Of a stretch of 64,000 nucleotides of DNA, positions 15,047-23,837 are shown one piece after another (within the stretch, counting starts at the first letter, position 1; each line of letters opens with the position of its first letter). The notes under the pieces were generated by a model, which was not told the origin of the DNA, did not search any database, and worked only from the letters and a program-made list of their open reading frames with translations. Origin of the DNA: Actinomadura livida (lineage in GTDB: Bacteria; Actinomycetota; Actinomycetes; Streptosporangiales; Streptosporangiaceae); the NCBI RefSeq assembly GCF_014648675.1, contig NZ_BMRO01000011.1:262239-326238 (forward strand). The letters run 5' to 3'. A program made the translations under genes and the position numbers.

Positions 15047-16015
15047 ATGTTCGCTGTCACCGCTACGCAGATCGACGCAGACAATCCGCTGACCGGGCTG
15101 ACCGTGGGGGAGGCGCCCGAACCCGAGGTACCGGACGGCTGGACGACCGTCACGGTGAAGGCCGCGGCGCTCAACCACCACGACCTGTGGTCGCTCAAGG
15201 GCGTCGGCCTGCCCGCCGACAAGCTCCCGATGATCCTCGGCTGCGACGCGGCCGGGATCGACGAGGACGGCAACGAGGTCATCGTCCACTCGGTGATCGG
15301 CGACCCCGCGCGGGGCGGCGGCGACGAGACCCTCGACCCGAAGCGGTCGCTGCTGTCGGAGACCCATCCGGGGACGCTGGCCGAGCGGGTCGCGGTGCCG
15401 CGGCGCAACCTCGTCCCGAAGCCCGCCGAGCTGTCGTTCGAGGAGGCGGCCTGCCTGCCGACCGCGTGGCTCACCGCCTACCGGATGCTGTTCGACAAGG
15501 CGGGGCTGCAGCCCGGCTCGTCCGTGCTGGTGCAGGGCGCGGGCGGCGGCGTCGCGACCGCCGCGATCGCGCTCGCGTCGGCCGCCGGCTTCCGCGTCTA
15601 CGCGACCAGCCGCAGCGAGGCCAAGCGCGAGCGGGCGCAGGAGCTCGGGGCGGACGCGGTCCTGGAGACGGGCGCGCGGCTCCCCGAGCGGGTGGACGCC
15701 GTCATCGAGACGGTCGGGCAGGCGACGTGGTCGCACTCGCTGAAGTCGCTGCGGCCGGGCGGCCGGGTCGTGGTGTCGGGCGCCACCAGCGGCCAGGTGC
15801 CGCCCGCGGAGCTGAACCGGGTGTTCTTCCTGCAGCTGCAGGTGGTCGGCTCGACCATGGGGACGCGCGACCAGCTGGAGCGGCTGGCGCGATTCCTGGT
15901 CAAGACGGGGACCAAGCCGCTGATCGACCGGACGCTCCCGCTGAGCCAGGCCAGGGAGGGCTTCGCCGCGATGGAGACCGGCGACCTCTTCGGGAAGGTC
16001 GTCTTCACGCCGTGA
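15047..16015 (+). CDS. Zinc-binding-dehydrogenase/quinone-oxidoreductase family (MDR) enzyme
   Basis: 322 residues from ATG 15047. TAGTGT ends 6 nt before the ATG, so the mRNA is probably leaderless. It has a GroES-like N-terminal domain (VKAAALNHHDLWSLKGVG; ILGCDAAGIDEDGNEV) and a Rossmann domain with VLVQGAGGGVATAAIAL and LRPGGRVVVSGATSG. It lacks the four structural-zinc Cys, which is typical of QOR-type NADPH-dependent reductases. Substrate unknown; it has no operon partners. Confidence 0.85.
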   Translation: MFAVTATQIDADNPLTGLTVGEAPEPEVPDGWTTVTVKAAALNHHDLWSLKGVGLPADKLPMILGCDAAGIDEDGNEVIVHSVIGDPARGGGDETLDPKRSLLSETHPGTLAERVAVPRRNLVPKPAELSFEEAACLPTAWLTAYRMLFDKAGLQPGSSVLVQGAGGGVATAAIALASAAGFRVYATSRSEAKRERAQELGADAVLETGARLPERVDAVIETVGQATWSHSLKSLRPGGRVVVSGATSGQVPPAELNRVFFLQLQVVGSTMGTRDQLERLARFLVKTGTKPLIDRTLPLSQAREGFAAMETGDLFGKVVFTP

Positions 16016-16045
16016 GCAGGTGGCGGCGTGGCCGGGGCGTCCCGG

Positions 16046-16822
16046 TCACGGCGCGCCGCCGCCCCGGCTCTCGCCAGGGTCCGCGTCCTTGTCCTTGTTG
16101 CCGGGCTTCCGGTGGAGGACCTCGTCGTTCAGGCGGGCGCGGGCCTCGTCGAGGATCGCCTGGACGGCGGCGAGACCGTCATCGTCCAGCCGTGACTCCG
16201 TGGCGGACTTGCGGACGTCCTCGACGAACGTGCGGAGCAGGCGCTCCAGCTTGAGGCGGGCGACGTCCTCGCGGGTGCCGGTCGCGGTCTTCCACGCGTC
16301 GTCCCAGTTCTGCCGCCACTCCTCCTTCCACGCCTGCTTCTGCTCGCGCCAGTACTCCTTCTGCCGCCGCCACTCGTCCTTCTGCCGGTCGGCGGTCTCC
16401 TTCCAGGCCTCCTTGGACGTGGCCTTGCCCTGGTCGCGCATCGTGCGGGCGGCCTGGGTGAGCTCCTCGCGCAGCGTCCGGACGGTCTGCCGGACGTCCT
16501 CCTGCACCCCGCGCGCGAACTCCTGGGCGGACGCGGAGATCTCCTCCTCCAGGTCCGCCAGCTCGTCCATCCGGCGCTCCAGCTCCTCGCGGCCCTTGTC
16601 GGTCAGCGAGTACACCTTCTTGCCCTTGATCACCTCATGGGTGACCAGGCCCTCCGCCTCCAGCCGGGCCAGCCGCGGGTAGATCGTGCCGGGGGAGGGG
16701 GAGTAGACCCCGAGGAACCGGTCCTGCAGGTGCCGGATCACCTCGTAGCCGTGCCGCGGGCTCTCCTCCAGCAGCTTCAGCAGGTACAGCCGCAGGCGAC
16801 CGTGGCCGAAAACGGGGCTCAC
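16046..16822 (-). CDS. PadR-family transcriptional regulator with long coiled-coil tail
   Basis: 258 residues from GTG 16822, 7 nt after the DUF4097 stop (one operon). The N-terminal winged helix is of PadR type (LRLYLLKLLEESPRHGYEVI; YSPSPGTIYPRLARLEAEGL; KKVYSLTDKGREEL). Residues about 85-220 are highly charged and helical (DRQKDEWRRQKEYWREQKQA), far longer than the usual PadR C-terminal helix. It probably represses its own operon. The tail may sense envelope state, but that is speculation. Confidence 0.88.
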   Translation of the reverse strand: MSPVFGHGRLRLYLLKLLEESPRHGYEVIRHLQDRFLGVYSPSPGTIYPRLARLEAEGLVTHEVIKGKKVYSLTDKGREELERRMDELADLEEEISASAQEFARGVQEDVRQTVRTLREELTQAARTMRDQGKATSKEAWKETADRQKDEWRRQKEYWREQKQAWKEEWRQNWDDAWKTATGTREDVARLKLERLLRTFVEDVRKSATESRLDDDGLAAVQAILDEARARLNDEVLHRKPGNKDKDADPGESRGGGAP

Positions 16823-16829
16823 GTGGTCC

Positions 16830-17651
16830 TCACTTCTCCATCCGGGGTGCGGTGGTGCCGGGTGCGTCGTCGCGGCCGATGAGGGTGACCTGGCCGGACA
16901 CGGTGTTGACGGTGAGCCGTCCCGAGCCGTTCCCGAGCTTCCCGGCGACACTGCGGGCCACGGGCCGGTCCTGCTCGCCGAGCTCGGGGAAGGACGTGTC
17001 GATCCGCCCGGCGGCCGAGTTCAGCATGACCTGCGCGTCCGCGGACTCGGGGATGCGCAGCGCGACCTCGCCGGAGACGGTGTTGACGTCGACGCGGCTG
17101 CCCGCCGCCAGGTCGACGTCGGCGGCGATGCGCCCGCTGACCGCCCGCGCCGCCAGCCGGTCGAGCGACCCGCCGGCCAGCGACAGGTCGCCGGCCACGG
17201 ACGTGAACGACACCGTCCCGTCCAGGCCCTGCGCCTCGATCGCGCCGGAGACGGTGTTGGCGTCGATCGCGCCCGCGACCTCGTCGAGCGTCACGTCGCC
17301 GGAGGCGCTCTTGATGGACGTGCGGGCCTTCATGCCGGTCACGACCGCGTCCGCCGACACCAGGTTGAGGGTGACGGGGCAGTCGTGCGGGACGGTCACC
17401 GTGATGGACGCGCGGCACTTCTGGGTGCGCAGCCAGCTCAGCACGCCCTCCCACAGCTTCTCGTGGGTGATCGTCAGCATCCCGGCCTCATGGGTGATCA
17501 CTAGCGGCGGGCCCTCGACGTCGCCGACCAGCACGGACGGCCGCTCGTCCGAGGCGAGCACGGAGACGTCTCCCGCGATCAGCGTGGCGCGCAGCGCGAC
17601 GACGCCGTCGAAGTCGAGGGTGGTCGGTTCGTCGATCGTCCAGCGCGACAT
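16830..17651 (-). CDS. DUF4097-family beta-strand repeat protein
   Basis: 273 residues from ATG 17651. Repeated short beta units such as SASGDVTLDEVAG, NTVSGAIEAQGL, NTVSGEVALRIP and NTVSGQVTLIGR form a right-handed beta-helix-like repeat of about 20 residues. There is no signal peptide. DUF4097 proteins are linked to cell-envelope stress (as in LiaX-like systems) and commonly pair with a PadR regulator, as here. The biochemical role is unknown. Confidence 0.85.
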   Translation of the reverse strand: MSRWTIDEPTTLDFDGVVALRATLIAGDVSVLASDERPSVLVGDVEGPPLVITHEAGMLTITHEKLWEGVLSWLRTQKCRASITVTVPHDCPVTLNLVSADAVVTGMKARTSIKSASGDVTLDEVAGAIDANTVSGAIEAQGLDGTVSFTSVAGDLSLAGGSLDRLAARAVSGRIAADVDLAAGSRVDVNTVSGEVALRIPESADAQVMLNSAAGRIDTSFPELGEQDRPVARSVAGKLGNGSGRLTVNTVSGQVTLIGRDDAPGTTAPRMEK

Positions 17652-17693
17652 CGGGCTCTGCCCCTTCGTCCGAGCGTCCTGTGACCAGTAAAC

Positions 17694-17721
17694 ACGATAT
17701 GTCGCGTTGCTGAAAAGTCAA
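17694..17721 (-). promoter_or_regulatory. Promoter and likely PadR operator of the DUF4097-PadR operon
   Basis: On the minus strand TTGACT (17721-17716) and TATCGT (17699-17694) are separated by 16 nt. Half-sites CGATACATC and GACATATCG flank the spacer. The word GATACATCT recurs before the DUF1707 gene at 45599. Confidence 0.5.
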
Positions 17722-17757
17722 GATGTATCGCGTTTCCGGCCGGAACCGGGGCGGGGG

Positions 17758-17940
17758 TCACCCGTCGTCGTCCTCGTCGTCCAGCCGCGCCAGCCAGGTG
17801 GCGAGCCGGTCGACGGGCGTCTCGAACTCGGGGTTGAGGTCCACGAACTCGCGGAGCCGCTCCGCCAGCCACGTCAGGCTGACCTCCTCCTCCCCGCGCC
17901 GGTCCGTCAGCTCCTCGATGCCCCGATCGGTGAAGTACAT
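17758..17940 (-). CDS. DUF6104-type small acidic protein
   Basis: 60 residues from ATG 17940, beginning MYFTDRGIEELTDRRGEEEV and ending in an Asp/Glu run. The motif EFETPVDRLATWLARLDDE matches the small actinobacterial proteins I know as DUF6104, which often sit beside kgd. It is soluble, probably helical, and of unknown function. It has its own short gap on both sides. Confidence 0.7.
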   Translation of the reverse strand: MYFTDRGIEELTDRRGEEEVSLTWLAERLREFVDLNPEFETPVDRLATWLARLDDEDDDG

Positions 17941-17979
17941 GGTTCTGGATTTCCACTTCCTACGATGCTGCCCACGACA

Positions 17980-18014
17980 CCGAGGGCTCCGGTGCGGCGC
18001 ACCGGAGCCCTCGG
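17980..18014. terminator. kgd terminator
   Basis: CCGAGGGCTCCGGTGCG and its exact complement around one base form a 17-bp stem, 40 nt past the kgd stop and before the DUF6104 start. Confidence 0.85.
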
Positions 18015-18053
18015 ACCCACGTCATCTCCGCCGGGGGAGACCCCGGCGACCGA

Positions 18054-21000
18054 CTACTTCTGCTCGCCGAACACCCGGGCGATGAGGGCCTCCTGCTCCG
18101 CCTGGTGCAGCTTCGCCGAACCCACGGCCGGCGACGACGACGCCGGACGCGACACCCGCGACATCCGCAGGCCCTCGATGTGGTGCGGCAGCTTCAGCGC
18201 CATGAACGGCCAGGCGCCCATGTTCGCCGGCTCGTCCTGCACCCACACGACCTCGACGTCCGACGGGTACTTGGCCAGCTCCGCCTTGATCTCGTCCACC
18301 GGCGGCGGGTACAGCCGCTCGATCCGGATCATCGCGGTGTCGGTCGCGCCCGCGCTCTGCCGCGCCTTCACCAGGTCGTAGTAGATCTTGCCGGTGCTGA
18401 GCAGCACCCGCCGCACGCCCTTCGGGTCGATCGCCGGGTCGCTCTCCGGGATCACCGGCAGGAACGCGCCGCCGGTGATCTCCGCGACGCCGGACGTCGC
18501 CGCCTTCAGCCGCAGCAGCGACTTCGGCGTGAACACGACCAGCGGCTTGTGCCGGCCCGACAGCACCTGCCAGCGCAGCAGGTGGAAGTAGTTCGACGGG
18601 GTCGTCGGGTACACCACGGTCATGTTGTCCTGCGCGCACAGCTGCAGGTAGCGCTCGATGCGCGCCGACGAGTGGTCCGGTCCCTGCCCCTCGTAGCCGT
18701 GCGGCAGCAGCAGCACGACGCCGGAGTGCTGGCCCCACTTCTGCTCGCCCGACGAGATGTACTCGTCCACGATGTTCTGGGCGCCGTTGGCGAAGTCGCC
18801 GAACTGGGCCTCCCAGCAGACCAGCGCGTCCGGGCGGGTCATCGAGTAGCCGTACTCGAAGCCCATCGCCGCGTACTCGCTGAGCAGCGAGTCGTGCACG
18901 TAGAACTTCGACACGCCCTGCCCGAACTGCTTGAGCGGGGTGTACTCCTCGCCGGTCTTGCGGTCGACGAGGACCGCGTGCCGCTGGCCGAACGTCCCGC
19001 GCCGGGTGTCCTGGCCGACGAGCCGCACCGGGTGGCCGTCGATCAGCAGCGAGCCCATCGCCAGCAGCTCGCCGGTCGCCCAGTCGATCGCGTCGTCCTC
19101 GATCATCTGTGCGCGGCGCTGCAGGATCGGCTGCAGCCGCGGGTGCGGGGTGAAGCCCTCCGGCAGGCTGACCTGCGACTCGATCAGCCGCTTCACGGTC
19201 TCCTGCGGGATCGCCGTCGGCGCCTTGCCGTGGTCGATCGGGATGCGCTCCTCGACGTCCGGCTTCACGACCGAGCCCGGCTCCTGCGGCTTCTTCACCG
19301 CCTCGCGGGTCTCGGTGAAGGCGCGCTCCAGCTGCTCCTGGTAGTCGCGGAGCGCCTGCTCGGCCTCCTCGACCGTGATGTCGCCGCGGCCGATCAGCGC
19401 CTCGGTGTACAGCTTGCGCACCGAGCGCTTCGCGTCGATCAGGTCGTACATCAGCGGCTGGGTGAACGAGGGGTTCTCGCCCTCGTTGTGGCCCCGGCGC
19501 CGGTAGCAGACCATGTCGATGACGACGTCCTTCTTGAACGTCTGCCGGTACTCGAAGGCCAGCCGCGCGACCCGCGCGCACGCCTCCGGGTCGTCGCCGT
19601 TGACGTGGAAGATCGGCGCCTGGATCATCCGGGCCACGTCGGTGGAGTAGACGCTGGACCGCGAGTACTCGGGCGCGGTGGTGAAGCCCACCTGGTTGTT
19701 GATCACGACGTGCACGCTGCCGCCGGTGCGGTAGCCGCGCAGCTGCGACAGGTTCAGCGTCTCCGCGACCACGCCCTGCCCCGCGAACGCGGCGTCGCCG
19801 TGCAGCAGCACGGGCAGCACGCTGAACCCGGCCTCGCCGACGTCCAGCACGTCCTGCTTGGCGCGGACGACGCCCTCCAGGACCGGGTCGACCGTCTCCA
19901 GGTGCGAGGGGTTCGCCACCAGCTCGCAGTGGATCTTGGAGCCGTCGTCGGCGACGAAGTCCCCGGACGCGCCGAGGTGGTACTTCACGTCACCGGAGCC
20001 CTGCGCGCTGCGCGGGTCGAGGTTGCCCTCGAACTCGCCGAAGATCTGCCCGTAGGACTTGCCGACGATGTTCGCGAGGACGTTCAGCCGGCCGCGGTGC
20101 GCCATGCCGATGACGACCTCGTCCAGGCTGGCCTTCGCCGCCGCCGAGATCACCGAGTCCAGCAGCGGGATGACGGACTCGCCGCCCTCCAGCGAGAACC
20201 GCTTCTGCCCGACGAACTTCGTCTGCAGGAACGTCTCGAACGCCTCGGCGCTGTTCAGCCGGCGCAGCACGTGCAGCTGCTCCTCGCGCGACGGCTTGTC
20301 GTGCGGGACCTCCACGCGCTCCTGGATCCAGGCCCGCTCCTCGGGGTCCTGGATGTGCATGTACTCGATGCCGACGGTGCGGCAGTAGGCCATCCGCAGC
20401 ACGCCGAGGATGTCGCGCAGCTTCATCGTGGCCTTGCCGCCGAACCCGCCGGTCGCGAACTCGCGCTCCAGGTCCCACAGGGTCAGGCCGTGCTGCAGGA
20501 TGTCCAGGTCGGGGTGCCGCCGCTGCTTGTACTCCAGCGGGTCGGTGTCGGCCATCAGGTGGCCGCGCACCCGGTAGGCGTGGATCAGCTCGTGGACGCG
20601 GGCGACCTTCGCGACGTCGTCCTCGTGCGACGCGGAGATGTCCTTGACCCAGCGCACCGGCTCGTACGGGATGCGCAGCGCCTCGAAGATCTCGTCGTAG
20701 AAGCCGTCCGCGCCGAGCAGCAGCTCGTGGATGCGGCGCAGGAAGTCGCCGGACTGCGCGCCCTGGATGATCCGGTGGTCGTAGGTGGAGGTCAGCGTCA
20801 TCACCTTGCTGATCCCCATCCGCGACAGCGTGTCGCTGGACGCGCCCGCGAACTCCGCCGGGTACTCCATCGAGCCGACCCCGATGATCGCCCCCTGGCC
20901 GGCCATCAGCCGCGGCACCGAGTGCACCGTCCCGATCGTGCCCGGGTTCGTCAGGCTGATCGTGGTGCCCTGGTAGTCCTCGATGGTGAGCTTGTTGTTG

Positions 21001-21797
21001 CGCGCCTTGCGGACGATCTCCTCGTAGGCGGCCCAGAACTGGCGGAAGTCCAGCGTCTCGGCGGCCTTGATGCTCGGCACCACCAGCTGCCGCGTCCCGT
21101 CGCCGCGCTGCAGGTCGATCGCCAGCCCGAAGTTCACGTGCTCCGGCCGGATCATGACCGGCTTGCCGTCCACCTCGGTGTACGCGGCGTTCATCTCCGG
21201 CATCGCGGCGAGCGCCTTGACCGTCGCGTACCCGATCAGGTGCGTGAACGACACCTTGCCGCCGCGGCCCCGCTTGAGGTGGTTGTTGATGACGATCCGG
21301 TTGTCGATCAGCAACTTGGCCGGGATGGTCCGCACGCTCGTCGCGGTCGGCACCCCCAGGCTCGTCTCCATGTTGCTGGCCGTCCGGGCGGCGACACCGC
21401 GCAGCCGCACCTCTTCGGCGCCCTCGGGCACCGGCGGGGGCGCGGGCTTCTTTTCGGCCTTCGGCGCGGCCTTCGCCTTGCCCTTCGCCGGGGCGCCCTT
21501 CGAGGGGGCCTTGGGGGGCTCGACCGGCCGCGCGGGTGTCGGCGGGGCGGCCGCGGTACCGTTCGGGGACTTCGGGGCGGTGCTCCCGTCGGGTGCCTGG
21601 GGCGCCCCGGGGGACGCGGACTTCACCGAACCCGGCCGGCTGTCCGGCTGGTAATCCGAGAAGAAGCTCCACCAAGCCTCATCAACCGAGGTCGGGTCCT
21701 CGAGGTACTTCTGGTACAGCTCGTCGACCAGCCACTCGTTGGCACCGAAGTCAGTCATCGTTGGGTCGGCACTAGATTGCGACGACTCTGTCGACAC
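18054..21797 (-). CDS. kgd: Multifunctional 2-oxoglutarate enzyme (decarboxylase / dehydrogenase E1-E2)
   Basis: 1247 residues from GTG 21797; ATG 21758 is an alternative, but the longer N-terminus matches Streptomyces. Order: a short helical segment (FGANEWLVDELYQKYLEDP), an Ala/Pro/Lys linker (about 55-120), an E2o-like acyltransferase domain (about 125-360, with YDHRIIQGAQSGDFLRRI), then the E1o thiamine-diphosphate domains (MAHRGRLNVLANIVGKSYG; HGDAAFAGQGVVAETLNLSQ; RRRGHNEGENPSFTQPLM). It decarboxylates 2-oxoglutarate in the TCA cycle and supplies succinyl transfer to a shared lipoyl E2. There is no lipoyl domain, as in mycobacterial Kgd. It is a single gene. A TAGCCT hexamer (plus strand 21849-21854) may be its -10. 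Confidence 0.95.
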   Translation of the reverse strand: MSTESSQSSADPTMTDFGANEWLVDELYQKYLEDPTSVDEAWWSFFSDYQPDSRPGSVKSASPGAPQAPDGSTAPKSPNGTAAAPPTPARPVEPPKAPSKGAPAKGKAKAAPKAEKKPAPPPVPEGAEEVRLRGVAARTASNMETSLGVPTATSVRTIPAKLLIDNRIVINNHLKRGRGGKVSFTHLIGYATVKALAAMPEMNAAYTEVDGKPVMIRPEHVNFGLAIDLQRGDGTRQLVVPSIKAAETLDFRQFWAAYEEIVRKARNNKLTIEDYQGTTISLTNPGTIGTVHSVPRLMAGQGAIIGVGSMEYPAEFAGASSDTLSRMGISKVMTLTSTYDHRIIQGAQSGDFLRRIHELLLGADGFYDEIFEALRIPYEPVRWVKDISASHEDDVAKVARVHELIHAYRVRGHLMADTDPLEYKQRRHPDLDILQHGLTLWDLEREFATGGFGGKATMKLRDILGVLRMAYCRTVGIEYMHIQDPEERAWIQERVEVPHDKPSREEQLHVLRRLNSAEAFETFLQTKFVGQKRFSLEGGESVIPLLDSVISAAAKASLDEVVIGMAHRGRLNVLANIVGKSYGQIFGEFEGNLDPRSAQGSGDVKYHLGASGDFVADDGSKIHCELVANPSHLETVDPVLEGVVRAKQDVLDVGEAGFSVLPVLLHGDAAFAGQGVVAETLNLSQLRGYRTGGSVHVVINNQVGFTTAPEYSRSSVYSTDVARMIQAPIFHVNGDDPEACARVARLAFEYRQTFKKDVVIDMVCYRRRGHNEGENPSFTQPLMYDLIDAKRSVRKLYTEALIGRGDITVEEAEQALRDYQEQLERAFTETREAVKKPQEPGSVVKPDVEERIPIDHGKAPTAIPQETVKRLIESQVSLPEGFTPHPRLQPILQRRAQMIEDDAIDWATGELLAMGSLLIDGHPVRLVGQDTRRGTFGQRHAVLVDRKTGEEYTPLKQFGQGVSKFYVHDSLLSEYAAMGFEYGYSMTRPDALVCWEAQFGDFANGAQNIVDEYISSGEQKWGQHSGVVLLLPHGYEGQGPDHSSARIERYLQLCAQDNMTVVYPTTPSNYFHLLRWQVLSGRHKPLVVFTPKSLLRLKAATSGVAEITGGAFLPVIPESDPAIDPKGVRRVLLSTGKIYYDLVKARQSAGATDTAMIRIERLYPPPVDEIKAELAKYPSDVEVVWVQDEPANMGAWPFMALKLPHHIEGLRMSRVSRPASSSPAVGSAKLHQAEQEALIARVFGEQK

Positions 21798-21969
21798 GGC
21801 GGAGATCGCCCTCTTCCGCAGCTCGCAGGTAATTTCTTAGACGCGTCAAGGCTACTCGTTCCAGCCCCTGTGCGCTTGTGCAGTGCCTTCGGCGATCGGC
21901 TCCCGCGTGCGGTCGGGCCGCGGGCCTCGTCCCGGCCCCGCCAGCGGCGCGACTACACCGGCCACCACA

Positions 21970-22141
21970 GCAACCCCGCAACAACCTCAACGTCTGCGAT
22001 CGCGTCCGAAGGCAGGTTTCGAGCTTGCGAGGAACCTGATCGCGCAGCGAGCCGCCAGGCGAGCCGGAGCGATGCAGCGATCGCACGCAGTGCCCGTTGA
22101 AGGGAGGGCCTCCAAGGCCCGACCGCCAAGGGCACTGCAAT
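21970..22141 (+). repeat. 172-bp intergenic repeat, copy 2
   Basis: Same length and orientation as 4741-4912, beginning GCAACCCCGCAACAACCTCA and ending GGGCACTGCAAT. The hairpin position is kept, but its sequence differs: GGGCCT-CCA-AGGCCC (22106-22120). An outer pair GCAGTGCCC/GGGCACTGC (22087-22095 and 22130-22138) encloses it. The right end is 4 nt from the AIM24 stop, matching copy 1, which abuts the whiB1 stop. The rest of the gap to kgd (21798-21969) holds only possible promoter sequence. Confidence 0.8.
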
Positions 22142-22145
22142 CAAC

Positions 22146-22817
22146 TCAGTGCGTGTGGGGGGCCACCGTGGGGCCTTCGCTGGCCTGGACCAGGACGAAG
22201 CCCTGGCCCTGGAAGGCGAGCTGCATGGCCTCGCCGCTACCGCGGCCGATGAGGGCGCCCGCCTTGAAGGTGCGGTTGACGCCCACCTGGAGGCCGGTGC
22301 TCCACGCGACGGCGGACTGGCCGTCCACGAAGGTGGGGGCGCGGCCGGCGTCGAGCATGACGGGGGTGCCGTGCGTGGTCAGGGCGACCCAGCCGGTGCC
22401 CGTGAGCGTGGTGTTGAACAGGCCGCCCGCGGCGATGCCCGCGCCCTGGACGCGCTGGATGTCGGACTGCAGGTGCGCGTCGTAGGCGAGGATGTTGGCG
22501 CCGTTGACGGTCAGTCCCTCGTTCTCCAGGTAGAACAGGTGGATGTCGTCGGCGTCGTTGGCGACGAACAGCAGGCCCTGGCCCTTCACGCGCATCGTCG
22601 GGACGCCCTCGCCGGTGAGGGCCTTCTTCATGAACTTGCCGATGCCGCCGGAGCCCTCGTAGTCGAACTCCATCTGGCCCTGGAAGGCCACCATGGAGCC
22701 CTGGCGCGCCAGGACGTCGCCGTTGAGGTGGATCCGGAGCATCTTGGAGTTCTGGAGGGCGAAGTGGCCGGGGAGCTGCTGCCCCTGGTCCATGTTTCCG
22801 AAGAACTGACTACGCAT
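22146..22817 (-). CDS. AIM24 family protein
   Basis: 223 residues from ATG 22817. A compact all-beta protein with Gly-rich turns (GSGGIGKFMKKALTGEGVPTM; QGLLFVANDADDIHLFYLEN; GTGWVALTTHG). AIM24/YaiE-like proteins adopt a TRAP-like beta fold. The family name comes from a yeast mitochondrial protein, and the bacterial role is unknown. The downstream repeat abuts the stop. It follows the GST gene by 62 nt on the same strand. Confidence 0.85.
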   Translation of the reverse strand: MRSQFFGNMDQGQQLPGHFALQNSKMLRIHLNGDVLARQGSMVAFQGQMEFDYEGSGGIGKFMKKALTGEGVPTMRVKGQGLLFVANDADDIHLFYLENEGLTVNGANILAYDAHLQSDIQRVQGAGIAAGGLFNTTLTGTGWVALTTHGTPVMLDAGRAPTFVDGQSAVAWSTGLQVGVNRTFKAGALIGRGSGEAMQLAFQGQGFVLVQASEGPTVAPHTH

Positions 22818-22879
22818 GGTCGGGTTCGTCTCTCTCGTTGCGGCTGTTTGCGGTTCGTCAGCATAACGACGTGCCGAGG

Positions 22880-23788
22880 TCAGCGATCCCGATCGTGCGG
22901 TGCGGTCCAGTCGATGAAGGGGCCCTTGGGGACGACCCCGGACGGGTTGATGTTGCGCTGCGTCACGTAGTAGTGGCGCTTGATGTGGTCGAAGTTCGTG
23001 GTCTCGCCGAACGCGGGGACCGAGTACAGGTCGCGGGCGTAGCCCCACAGGTTCGGGTAGTCCGTCAGGTGCCGCACGTTGCACTTGAAGTGCGAGTAGT
23101 ACACGGCGTCGAAGCGCGCGAGCGTCGGGTACAGCCGGACGTCGGCCTCGGTGATCTCGTCGCCGAACAGGTAGCGGCGGCCGGAGAGGCGCTCCTCCAG
23201 ATGGTCGAGCGTGGCGAAGAGGGCGTCCACCGCGTCCTCGTAGGCGTCCTGGGCGGTGGCGAACCCGGACTTGTAGACGCCGTTGTTGACGGTCCGGTAG
23301 ACGAGGTCGTTCAGCTCGTCGATCTGGGGGCGGAGCGCCTCCGGGTAAAGGTCGGGCGCGTCCGGGCGGTGATGCGCGGTGAACTCCGTCTCCATCATCG
23401 TGGTGATGTTCGGGAAGTCGTTGGTGACCAGGCGCCCGGTCTCGGTGTCCCAGACGCACGGGACGGTGTAGCGGCCCTCGAACGACGGATCGGTGCCGAG
23501 GTACAGCTCCGAGAGGAACACCGCGCCGGTGACGGGGTCGCGCTCCGGGAGGCGCCAGCCGCGCTCGTCTCGGATCGGGTCGACGACGGCGACGCTGATC
23601 GCGTCCTCCAGGCCGAGCAGGCGCCGGACGATCAGGCTGCGCTGCGCCCACGGGCACGCGTACGAGACGAAGAGCCGGTAGCGGCCGGGCTCGGCGGGCA
23701 GGCCGCTCGACCCGTCCGCGGTGATCCGCTCGGTGAAGCGGTTCGCCTGCCGGACGAACCGGCCTCCCTCGACCTCCTGGACGCTCAT
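22880..23788 (-). CDS. Xi-class glutathione S-transferase / glutathionyl-hydroquinone reductase-like
   Basis: 302 residues from ATG 23788. The thioredoxin-fold N-terminus carries the catalytic Cys in SYACPWAQRSLIVRRLLG (C45). LVTNDFPNITTMMETEF and the helical C-terminal domain (GDEITEADVRLYPTLARFDA; HFKCNVRHLTDYPNLWGYAR) match the omega/Xi class. In glutathione-making bacteria these enzymes reduce glutathionyl-hydroquinones. Actinomycetes use mycothiol, so the true thiol substrate is uncertain. Confidence 0.85.
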   Translation of the reverse strand: MSVQEVEGGRFVRQANRFTERITADGSSGLPAEPGRYRLFVSYACPWAQRSLIVRRLLGLEDAISVAVVDPIRDERGWRLPERDPVTGAVFLSELYLGTDPSFEGRYTVPCVWDTETGRLVTNDFPNITTMMETEFTAHHRPDAPDLYPEALRPQIDELNDLVYRTVNNGVYKSGFATAQDAYEDAVDALFATLDHLEERLSGRRYLFGDEITEADVRLYPTLARFDAVYYSHFKCNVRHLTDYPNLWGYARDLYSVPAFGETTNFDHIKRHYYVTQRNINPSGVVPKGPFIDWTAPHDRDR

Positions 23789-23837
23789 GTCGTGCTCCCT
23801 CCGTCGACGGGCCCGCCGCCCACGATAGCCGCCGCGC

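Noticed and set aside
18105..22100. 1331-codon open frame on the plus strand opposite kgd
   Set aside because: It mirrors the kgd codons on the other strand, has Arg/Gly/His-rich low-complexity composition and no recognisable domain. A by-product of GC-rich third positions.
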